Notes under the pieces: generated by a model
Database searches by the model: none
Told to the model about the DNA's origin: nothing
The model's input: only the letters and a program-made list of their open reading frames with translations
From: an uncultured Myxococcales bacterium
Lineage (GTDB): Bacteria > Myxococcota_A > UBA9042
NCBI GenBank assembly: GCA_903842345.1
Contig: CAIMLR010000030.1
Coordinates: 96,349 to 160,348, forward strand
Direction: 5' to 3'
DNA: 64,000 bases
Translations under genes and position numbers: made by a program
In this document: in pieces, positions 15,566-22,831 of the stretch
How the letters are laid out: the number at the start of each line of letters is the position of its first letter
Position numbering within the stretch: position 1 is the stretch's first letter

Positions 15566-17992
15566 TTGCATCAGGTGCGTCTGCAAAATCCGCCAACTCC
15601 AATGGGTTGGGTCCAGTCGCGGCGCGGGCGTACGCGCCAGTGGCTGCTTGCGGGCGCGTGTGCGGGTCTCGCTGCGTGCAGTGGCGCGCCAGCGGTGGAA
15701 GAGCCCCCCAAGCCTCCCGCCGATGCGGCAGCTGAAGCGGCGGCTGAGGCCCGGATTCCGCTGCATCCGATCGTTCTGCTGCGCCACGCCAACGGTCAGG
15801 CGAGCGTCGTGACGTACGCGCGCGGCGACACCCGCGTCCGCGATGAACAGTATGACGTCAACGGCGTGAAGATCGCCGACGTGAAGTACTCCGACCATGG
15901 CCGGCACGGGACGTGGAGCCAATACGGCGCAAACGGCGAAATCCAGGCGTCGTATCACGTCATCGCCGGCAAGAAGGAAGGCCAGGAGTGGCGCTACGAC
16001 GTCGACGGGAAACGCATCGCCATCGTGCCGTACAAGAACGGCTTGCGCGACGGCGTGCAGTTCGAGTTCCTGCCCACCGGTGAAAAACGCACGGAACTTC
16101 GCTTCAAGGCCGGCGATCCCGATGGCCCGATGACGCTGTTCTACCCGACCGGCGAGCGCGAGGCGGTCGTCAACATCGTCAACGAGCGCAAGCATGGCGT
16201 GCAAGTTGAGTTCTACAAGACCGGCGTGCAGCGCGCGGAAGTGACATTCCACGACGGCATGATGGACGGCCCAGCGACGTATTTTGACGAGAAAGGCGTC
16301 AAGGTCGCGACCGTGACCTACGTGCAGGGCAAACCGCGCGGGGAAGAGACGCGCTATTTCCCCGATGGCAAGGTCAAGATGACGGTGCCGCTCGTTGACG
16401 GCGAGCGTCACGGAACCGCGGTGCTCTACATGAGCGACGGTTTCAAGCAGTCTGAAATCCCGTTTGTGCACGGTCACGTCGAGGGTTTCGATCGCCGCTT
16501 CAACCGACTCGGCCGCATGACGACTGCGGTGCGGTACCACGACGACCTGCCGGCGGGCGTGGTGCTGACGTTCAAGGAGTCGAACTATCTGGACGCGGAG
16601 CGGCGCTACACCGATCTGGACAAGCTCAACGGCAAGGAGACGCGCTACTACGACGCCGGTCCGCAGGACGTGACGCCAGTCGAGGCCAACCCGGAACAGC
16701 CGGCGCGGTCGGCCAAGCAGATGGAAGTGCCGGTTGTCGATGACATGAAGCAGGGCGAGGCGTTCATCTTTGACCGCGATGGCACCAAGCTCAGCAAGCT
16801 GATGTTTGACAAGGATCTGCGCCACGGCACGGAATCGCGCTACTACCCGCCCGAGAATGGCGTGCAGGTGAAGCAGGCTGAGTACAAATGGGCCAATGAT
16901 TTGCCCACCGGCATGGCCCAGACCTGGTGGAAGAACGGCAATCGCCAGAGCGAATTCCCGATGGCGAACGGCAAGGGCTCGGGCGTGGAAACACGCTGGG
17001 ATCCGAACGGCAAGCTGCATTTTCGCGTGCCGCTGGTGCAGGGCCTCAAAGAGGGGAAGGCGGAGCTGTTTGACGCCAAGACCGGTGCGCGCGTCGCGAC
17101 GATGCAGTACGCCAACGATGTGCAGGACGGCGAGGAAGTGCGGTTTGGCGCCAAGGGTAAGCCGAGCCTCATTTACCTGTGGCGGAAGGGCTACCTCGTT
17201 GGCGCGCTGGACGCCAAGCGCCGGCCGCTCGACATCGCCAAGTATCTGACGCCCGAGGAGCTGGAGAACTTGAGCGCGGTCAAGGCGCTGCAGGATCCGC
17301 AGGTGGTGATCGCCAAGGCCAAGGCGTGGCGGGCCCAGAAGGCCGAAGATCACCAGCGTGAGACGCTCGCGGCGGGCGCAATGGCGATTCGCGCCGGCAC
17401 GATCGAGACGTACTTCAAGGGCCAGCCGGGACAGGTGCAGTCGAAATTCCCGGCCAGCGGCAATGGGCTGGAAGTGCAGTACCACAAGAACGGCGAGAAG
17501 AGCATGGTGGTGCCGCTGCTGGGCGGCCAGCGCAACGGCATGGCGCGGATCTACGACGAGACTGGGACGCTGTGGGCGACTGTGCCGTTTGTGCACGGCA
17601 GCAAGCACGGCGTGGAAGTGCGGTATGCGCGTACCGGCGAGAAGATCGCGGAGTACCCGTACAAGGCGGATCAGCCGACCGGCGTGGCGCGCACGTGGTA
17701 TCCGGACGGCACGAAAGAGAGCGAGTACAACTTTGAATCGGTGGGACGCGGCACGGAGGTGCAGTACCACCGCAACGGTGAGGTGCGTTTGCACGTGCCG
17801 CTTGTCGACGGCAAACGTCAGGGCCTGGCCACGGTCTACACCGAGACGGGCGTGAAATGGGCGGAAGTGCCCTACCTGCTCGGCCAGCGCCACGGCACGG
17901 AGGTGCGGCTGGATGCTGAGGGCCACCGCATCCGGGAAATCAGCTGGCGCAACGGCAAACAGATCAGCGACACGCCCGTCAGCGGCAAGTAG
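15566..17992 (+). CDS. MORN/YwqK-type repeat lipoprotein
   Basis: 808 residues from a TTG at 15566, supported by GGAGG at 15552-15556. A signal with lipobox LAAC (Cys38) and an acidic/Ala linker precede a protein built almost wholly from repeats of about 20-25 residues of the form G...G....Y...G.......Y..., for example DGKVKMTVPLVDGERHGTAV and NGEVRLHVPLVDGKRQGLAT. They match MORN_2/YwqK-like repeats, which form extended beta hairpin arrays. A non-repeat spacer (about 540-615) splits the array in two blocks. The protein is exported and probably anchored to a membrane. Its partner is unknown, and no toxin gene lies beside it. Confidence 0.85.
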   Translation: MHQVRLQNPPTPMGWVQSRRGRTRQWLLAGACAGLAACSGAPAVEEPPKPPADAAAEAAAEARIPLHPIVLLRHANGQASVVTYARGDTRVRDEQYDVNGVKIADVKYSDHGRHGTWSQYGANGEIQASYHVIAGKKEGQEWRYDVDGKRIAIVPYKNGLRDGVQFEFLPTGEKRTELRFKAGDPDGPMTLFYPTGEREAVVNIVNERKHGVQVEFYKTGVQRAEVTFHDGMMDGPATYFDEKGVKVATVTYVQGKPRGEETRYFPDGKVKMTVPLVDGERHGTAVLYMSDGFKQSEIPFVHGHVEGFDRRFNRLGRMTTAVRYHDDLPAGVVLTFKESNYLDAERRYTDLDKLNGKETRYYDAGPQDVTPVEANPEQPARSAKQMEVPVVDDMKQGEAFIFDRDGTKLSKLMFDKDLRHGTESRYYPPENGVQVKQAEYKWANDLPTGMAQTWWKNGNRQSEFPMANGKGSGVETRWDPNGKLHFRVPLVQGLKEGKAELFDAKTGARVATMQYANDVQDGEEVRFGAKGKPSLIYLWRKGYLVGALDAKRRPLDIAKYLTPEELENLSAVKALQDPQVVIAKAKAWRAQKAEDHQRETLAAGAMAIRAGTIETYFKGQPGQVQSKFPASGNGLEVQYHKNGEKSMVVPLLGGQRNGMARIYDETGTLWATVPFVHGSKHGVEVRYARTGEKIAEYPYKADQPTGVARTWYPDGTKESEYNFESVGRGTEVQYHRNGEVRLHVPLVDGKRQGLATVYTETGVKWAEVPYLLGQRHGTEVRLDAEGHRIREISWRNGKQISDTPVSGK

Positions 17993-18157
17993 CGCAATCC
18001 TGACTCCGCTGGTAGAGTTCAGGCGCCTCGCTGGCGTCGGCGCGGCGTCTTGCGGTTTGTGACCGCGGCGCCATGCGACAAACGAGCGCCGTTCACCGCG
18101 TTGGTGCGCAACCAGCGCACGGACGACAACCCACCCACTCACGCATCTGGAGCAATC

Positions 18158-19003
18158 ATGGCAAGCAAGGCCCCGGCCCCGCAGCTCAGCAAGGACGAAG
18201 TCCGTTTCCTGGAACGTCAACTGGCAGAATTGCCGACGACGAAGTCAGAAGCCGGCCAGAACGACTCCGACGGTTTGCTGAAATTCAGCTACCACCAGAA
18301 CCCGTACGTCCGCACGTTCACCAAGGTCCTGTGGAGCGGCTTCGCAATCAGCCGCGGTCAGTTGGTCGACGGCAGTCAGCGCTTCGCCCAGGCGCGGCGC
18401 GACGCGACGGTCAGCGCGATCGACGCGTCCACGACCAAGTCCCTGGACAACGCTGCGGCCGCGCTGGAAGCGGCGATGGCGCCGAACGGCTCGATTGGCA
18501 CGTTCCTCCAGGAGCTGCGCGACAAGACCAACCAGCGCCTGTGGGCGCGCGTGTGCGAGACCGCGGGCCTGCCGCCGCCGAGCTTCGCGAGCATCATGCG
18601 CACCCAGCCGCGGCCGATGACGGCGGACGAGCTGGACGCGGACGAGGAGGCGGAAATCGCCGCGCTGCGCAAGGTGCCGCTGGTCGTGGAGACGCCGGTC
18701 GCGAGCGCAGCCCCGGCGGACGTGGACGACGAGGATGAGGAAGGCGACGACGACGAGGACGCGGAAAACGACGCGCGGCCGAGCGGCGAAGGCGCGACGC
18801 AACTGCAGGTGACGATCCAGCGTTCGGGCAACCAGGACATGCTGGCTGAGATGCTGCTGGCGGCGTGCGCGGATGCGCTGCGCGACGTCCGGACCAAAGG
18901 CGGCTCGGGCGCGCTGAAAGTGACGGTGAGTGTGGAGGGCCAGCGGCAGGACGGCGGCCAAGGTGGCGGCGGTCAAGGCCGACGGCGGAAGCGCCGCCGC
19001 TAG
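18158..19003 (+). CDS. Charged protein of unknown function
   Basis: 281 residues from the ATG at 18158, which has GGAG five bases upstream. Residues 1-150 look alpha-helical, with SKDEVRFLERQL at the start and no signal or membrane helix. Residues 165-225 are very acidic (EDEEGDDDEDAEND) and intrinsically disordered. A compact segment (about 228-262, QLQVTIQRSGNQDMLAEML) follows, and the end is Gly/Gln-rich and strongly basic (QGRRRKRRR). The acidic block next to a basic tail suggests a nucleic-acid or phosphate-polymer binding protein, but no family is recognised. The GH1 lipoprotein gene starts 28 bases downstream, so the two probably share an operon. Confidence 0.75.
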   Translation: MASKAPAPQLSKDEVRFLERQLAELPTTKSEAGQNDSDGLLKFSYHQNPYVRTFTKVLWSGFAISRGQLVDGSQRFAQARRDATVSAIDASTTKSLDNAAAALEAAMAPNGSIGTFLQELRDKTNQRLWARVCETAGLPPPSFASIMRTQPRPMTADELDADEEAEIAALRKVPLVVETPVASAAPADVDDEDEEGDDDEDAENDARPSGEGATQLQVTIQRSGNQDMLAEMLLAACADALRDVRTKGGSGALKVTVSVEGQRQDGGQGGGGQGRRRKRRR

Positions 19004-19031
19004 AGCGACGACGCGCAGAGGGGACTGCGAC

Positions 19032-20594
19032 ATGACAAAGCGTGGGTGGAGCGTTGCGGCACTGGCTGCAGCATGGGTGTGCGTTGCGTGCGGCCAGACG
19101 GCCACGACGGCGACGGAGGACGCGACAAACGGCGACGCCGCAGCCGACGTCACCCAGCCGGACACGTTGTTTCCCAAGGGCTTCATCTGGGGCGCGGCCA
19201 TCGCCGGCTTCCAGGTCGACATGGGTTGCCCCACCCTGCCCGCGGCCAAATGCGACGACACCAAGAGCGACTGGTACCAATGGGTCACCGATCCGGCGCT
19301 CATCGCCGACGGCATCACGTACCTGAGCGGCGATCCGCCCAGCGCTGGCCCCGGCTTCTGGGAGACCTGGCCCGCGTACCTGGACGCCGCCCGCGACAGC
19401 GCCCATCTGGGCGGCCTGCGCATGTCGATCGAGTGGAGCCGTATCTTCCCCGACGCGGCCGCGGAAACAGCGACGACCGTTGAGGAATTGAAGGCGCACG
19501 CCAATCCGGAAGCCGTCGCGCAATACCACGCGATGTTCAAGGCGGCGCACGACCACGGCCTGACGCTGCTTGTCACGCTCAACCACTACACGCTGCCGCT
19601 GTGGATCCACGACGGCAAGGATTGCCACGACAAGGGCCTGGATCCCGTGCCGGTGGGCTGCAAGAACCGCGGCTGGGTCGAGAAAGACCGGATGCTCAAG
19701 GCGATTGCGCTCTATTCCGGCTACTGCGGTGCAGAATTCGGCGGCGAAGTCGATCTTTGGGGCACGCTCAATGAGCCGTTTGCCGTCGTGCTCGCGGGCT
19801 ACATTCTGCCGAGCGCGGATCGCACCAATCCGCCGGGGCTCGTACTGCAGCTTGACGCGGCGATCGCCGTGATGTTCAACATGATGGAAGGCCACGCGCG
19901 CATGTACGACGCGATCCACGCCAACGACACGGTCGACGCGGACGGTGACGGCAAGGCGGCGCAGGTCGGCATCGTGGCGAATCTCGCCTACATCGTGCCT
20001 GCCGATCCGCAGAATCCGCTGCACGTCGCCGCCGTGAAACACGCGGACTGGGTCTACAATCAGGCGTTCCTGGAGGCGACAATCAACGGCAAGGTCGATC
20101 GCAACCTGGATGGCGTGCCGGAGGAGGATCGCCCGGACATGAAGGGCCGCATGGACTTCATCGGCATCAACTACTACAACGAGCTGCCGGTGAACAACAA
20201 CCCGATTCCGGGAGCGGACAAGTGGAAATTCCTCGACTTCCAGCCGGTGACGTCGGCTTTTGGCACCAATCCGGAAGGCATCTACAAGGAAGTGAAATTC
20301 GCGTCGCAATACAAGCTGCCGATCTACATCACGGAGAACGGGACGGCGGAGGCCAAGGCGACGGGCATTGAGAACTTTGTGAAGCCGCACCTGAAGTGGC
20401 TGCATCAGGCGATTGCGGAAGGCGTCGACGTGCGCGGCTATTTCTACTGGACGCTGATGGACAACTACGAATGGAACCACGGCGTGGGGCCGTACAAGAT
20501 GGGGCTGTTCAGCGTGGACCAGAAGACCAAGACGCCCGTGGTGACGCCGATGGCGACCGGATACGCGGCGATGGCGACGGCGAACGGGTTCTAG
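19032..20594 (+). CDS. Lipoprotein glycoside hydrolase family 1, archaeal-type beta-glycosidase
   Basis: 520 residues. A signal ends in VAC (Cys20, lipoprotein), followed by a Thr/Ala/Asp tether. The (beta/alpha)8 domain has the GH1 acid/base Glu248 in TLNEPF and the nucleophile Glu435 in ITENG, with the usual LMDNYEWNHG near the end. The N-terminal part (FQVDMGCP..., DWYQWVTDP, SGDPPSAGPGFW, then IEWSRIFP) has the insertion seen in archaeal LacS-type enzymes rather than in most bacterial GH1 proteins. A likely disulfide pair is Cys66/Cys74, with a further Cys pair near 198-207. It would hydrolyse beta-glucosides or galactosides at the cell surface. Confidence 0.9.
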   Translation: MTKRGWSVAALAAAWVCVACGQTATTATEDATNGDAAADVTQPDTLFPKGFIWGAAIAGFQVDMGCPTLPAAKCDDTKSDWYQWVTDPALIADGITYLSGDPPSAGPGFWETWPAYLDAARDSAHLGGLRMSIEWSRIFPDAAAETATTVEELKAHANPEAVAQYHAMFKAAHDHGLTLLVTLNHYTLPLWIHDGKDCHDKGLDPVPVGCKNRGWVEKDRMLKAIALYSGYCGAEFGGEVDLWGTLNEPFAVVLAGYILPSADRTNPPGLVLQLDAAIAVMFNMMEGHARMYDAIHANDTVDADGDGKAAQVGIVANLAYIVPADPQNPLHVAAVKHADWVYNQAFLEATINGKVDRNLDGVPEEDRPDMKGRMDFIGINYYNELPVNNNPIPGADKWKFLDFQPVTSAFGTNPEGIYKEVKFASQYKLPIYITENGTAEAKATGIENFVKPHLKWLHQAIAEGVDVRGYFYWTLMDNYEWNHGVGPYKMGLFSVDQKTKTPVVTPMATGYAAMATANGF

Positions 20595-20650
20595 ACGCAC
20601 GGACCGGGTCCGGTGCCAAAGTGGGTCGATCGGCGCGTACTGTCGGCCGC

Positions 20651-20679
20651 TTGACCGCCACAGCAGGCAGTTTCAGACT
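20651..20679 (+). promoter_or_regulatory. Promoter of the CHAD gene (TTGACC-N17-CAGACT)
   Basis: TTGACC (20651-20656) and CAGACT (20674-20679) are 17 bases apart, about 54 bases before the chosen ATG. The same -35/-10 pair recurs at five other gene starts in the window, which supports it. A small imperfect hairpin at 20597-20615, just upstream, may end the previous transcript but lacks a T tract. Confidence 0.6.
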
Positions 20680-20732
20680 GGCGGCTTCCGGCCCACTTGC
20701 GGGCACGGACGGGAACGCCGCCGCCGCGCGCC

Positions 20733-21686
20733 ATGAACCAGGAATCGACAAACGACCTGCGAGCCTTTGCGGCACACGCGCTGCTCGAACGCCTCGACGC
20801 GCTGCAGCGGGAATTGCCCGGCGTGCGGCAAGCCGATGATCCGGAATCGATTCACCGCGCCCGCGTCGCTTCCCGGCGGCTGCGGAGCGCGCTGAGCCTG
20901 TTCAGCGACGTCCTGCCGCACAAGAAGCTCGTGCGTTGGCAGAAACACGTGCGGCGCCTGACCCGCGCGCTGGGTGACGCGCGCGACACGGACGTGCAAA
21001 TCGAGCTGCTGGACGCGACGCTCCTGGAGCTGGCCAAGGCGCCGCCGCCTGAACGCCGCGTCCATGTGCCGGGGATCGCGCGGCTGCGGCTGCGCCGGCA
21101 ACAGCGGCGCGAACGGTTGCAGCGCGCCGTCGAGCGTGCGCTGGCCGACTGGCACGAGAGTGAAGTGGCCTCGGCGATGGCGGAGACGCTCGCCTCCTGG
21201 CGCGAGGAAGGGACCGAAGTCCCGACGGATCTGCACGGGCAAGGCAAGGCCAAGCTGCTGGGACTGCTGGACGAGCTGCTGGTGCTGGAGCCGTGTGTCC
21301 ACAACCCCGAGGACATCGCCGGGCTGCACGCCATGCGGATCGCCGGCAAGCGGCTGCGCTACGCGCTGGAGGTGTTTGAGCCGGCCTACGGCGAGGCCTT
21401 CAAGCCGGCGCTGCGCGCGCTGCGGGCGGTGCAGGACGCGCTGGGCGATATCCACGACTGCGACGTCTGGGCGCAGTTCCTGCCGCACTTCGCCGTCAAG
21501 GAGCGCGAGCGGACCCGCGCGTTTTGCGGTCACACCCGGCCGTTCGCCCACATCGCGTCGGGGCTGACGTGGCTGCAGGAGGAGCGGGCGCAGCAGCGGA
21601 TGCGGCGGTATCACGCCCTCGTCGCGCTGTGGCAAAAAGCCGCGCCGCCGGAAGTCTGGGCCGCTTTGCGCGCTGCGATCGATTAG
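20733..21686 (+). CDS. CHAD-domain protein
   Basis: 317 residues. The sequence is all-helical with the conserved His/Arg pattern of CHAD domains: SIHRARVASRRLRSALSLF (about 37-55), LTRALGDARDTDVQ, and in the second half LHAMRIAGKRLRYALEVF followed by LRAVQDALGDIHDCDVW. CHAD domains bind inorganic polyphosphate through these basic clusters and are often found on polyphosphate granules or next to CYTH-type triphosphate enzymes. No CYTH domain is fused here and none is adjacent. The stop overlaps the convergent dipeptidase stop by three bases. A TTG at 20697 is an alternative start. Confidence 0.88.
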   Translation: MNQESTNDLRAFAAHALLERLDALQRELPGVRQADDPESIHRARVASRRLRSALSLFSDVLPHKKLVRWQKHVRRLTRALGDARDTDVQIELLDATLLELAKAPPPERRVHVPGIARLRLRRQQRRERLQRAVERALADWHESEVASAMAETLASWREEGTEVPTDLHGQGKAKLLGLLDELLVLEPCVHNPEDIAGLHAMRIAGKRLRYALEVFEPAYGEAFKPALRALRAVQDALGDIHDCDVWAQFLPHFAVKERERTRAFCGHTRPFAHIASGLTWLQEERAQQRMRRYHALVALWQKAAPPEVWAALRAAID

Positions 21687-22729
21687 CGCAGACGCCGCCA
21701 CGACGCCAGGAAGTTGCCGCCCATCACTTTGCGGACTGCTGCCTCGTCCCAGCCGCGGCGCAGGAGCGCGTCGACCAGCCGCACGTGGCCGCGACCGTCG
21801 CGCATGTCCGCGGGCGGCACGATCGCGCCGTCATAATCCGAGCCAATGGCCGGCACGTCCGCGCCCGCGACCTTGACGATGTGCTCGAGGTGCTCCGCGA
21901 CCATCTCGCAGTTGCGTGGACCGCCTGGACGGCCCATGAAGTTGGCGGCGTAGATGACGCCGACGACGCCGCCGGTCTTGGCGATCGCGCCGATCTGCGC
22001 GTCGTCCAGGTTGCGCCAATGCGGCACCACGCCGCTCACGCCGGTATGCGTCGCGATCAGCGGCAGCGTCGGGTCGTGCGCCTCCACGGCGTCCCAGAAC
22101 GACGGCGCGGCGATGTGCGCCAGATCGACAAAGACCCGCGCGCGGTCGAGCGCCTGCACGATTTCCTTGCCCCGCGCGCTCAGCCGCTGGATTTGCTTGA
22201 GCGACAGCGGGCTCGACGATTGGCCGTACACGGAATCGACGAGGTGCACCAACGTCACGCGCGTCAGCCAGCGATCCGCCAACCACGCGTCCAAATCCGG
22301 CGCGCCCGACAGCGCATTGCCGCCCTGGATCGCCGGCAGCACCGCGTGCACGCCTTCCGCTCGCGCCTGCGCGTACGCGTCGGGCGTGCTGGCAATCACC
22401 ATCTTGCCGTGGGACGCCGCGACCATCGCCTCGTAGCGCCCGCGGTTTTTCTGCAGCACCTTGAAACGATTGGCTTCCGGCCGGAAGGGATTGGTCGTGA
22501 TGGACCACATCGCGCCCGTCACACCCTGCTCCTCCATGCGCGGCAGGTCGAGGTGGCCAAAGAAATAGCCCCGCAGCGGGCCAGCGCCGTGGTGGCGCAT
22601 CACGTCGTAGCCCCAAATCCGCAGCGGAATGAACGTGTCGATATGGAGATCGATGAGATCGGCGTCGAGGCAGAGGTCAAGCGCCCGCTGGGAGACGCCA
22701 AGTTTTTGCGCGGTAGTCGTGGTCTTCAT
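21683..22729 (-). CDS. M19 (renal dipeptidase-like) peptidase with altered metal-site motif
   Basis: 348 residues from the ATG at 22729; the frame is open further upstream without a credible start. The TIM-barrel family is clear from His29/Asp31 (DLHIDTF), VDLAH, ATHTGVSG, RNLDDAQI and AIGSDYDG. In active family members the bridging zinc ligand is the Glu of an EGGH motif. Here the corresponding segment reads AIQGGNALSG, with Gln135 in place of Glu and Asn in place of His. Zinc binding may be changed, or the enzyme may be inactive on dipeptides or act on another amide. No signal peptide is present in the chosen form, so it is probably cytoplasmic. Confidence 0.82.
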   Translation of the reverse strand: MKTTTTAQKLGVSQRALDLCLDADLIDLHIDTFIPLRIWGYDVMRHHGAGPLRGYFFGHLDLPRMEEQGVTGAMWSITTNPFRPEANRFKVLQKNRGRYEAMVAASHGKMVIASTPDAYAQARAEGVHAVLPAIQGGNALSGAPDLDAWLADRWLTRVTLVHLVDSVYGQSSSPLSLKQIQRLSARGKEIVQALDRARVFVDLAHIAAPSFWDAVEAHDPTLPLIATHTGVSGVVPHWRNLDDAQIGAIAKTGGVVGVIYAANFMGRPGGPRNCEMVAEHLEHIVKVAGADVPAIGSDYDGAIVPPADMRDGRGHVRLVDALLRRGWDEAAVRKVMGGNFLASWRRLR

Positions 22730-22737
22730 GGCGCGAC

Positions 22738-22766
22738 GTGGTAGCAAGAACCCGACGGGATGACAA
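22738..22766 (-). promoter_or_regulatory. Promoter of the M19 peptidase gene, near-leaderless
   Basis: On the minus strand TTGTCA (22766-22761) and TACCAC (22743-22738) are 17 bases apart. The ATG follows the -10 by eight bases and no Shine-Dalgarno site is present, which fits a message with almost no leader. The -10 match is moderate. Confidence 0.4.
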
Positions 22767-22780
22767 CTGCAATCGCGGGG

Positions 22781-22809
22781 TTGACGCCCACGGCGCGCGC
22801 GGGCAGAGT
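22781..22809 (+). promoter_or_regulatory. Promoter of the Cys-rich lipoprotein gene (TTGACG-N17-CAGAGT)
   Basis: TTGACG (22781-22786) and CAGAGT (22804-22809) with a 17-base spacer belong to the promoter pattern repeated across the window. The GTG start at 22832 follows a strong purine-rich ribosome site (GAGGGGAAGG from 22816), so the leader would be about 16 bases. Confidence 0.6.
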
Positions 22810-22831
22810 GGCTTGCGAGGGGAAGGCGAAC

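Noticed and set aside
15566..17992. Naming the MORN-repeat protein an antitoxin
   Set aside because: Databases often label YwqK-like repeats as antitoxins, but the protein is exported and no toxin candidate is adjacent.
20677..22729. Possible operon of the CHAD and dipeptidase genes
   Set aside because: The genes are convergent, with stops that overlap by a few bases, so they cannot share a transcript.
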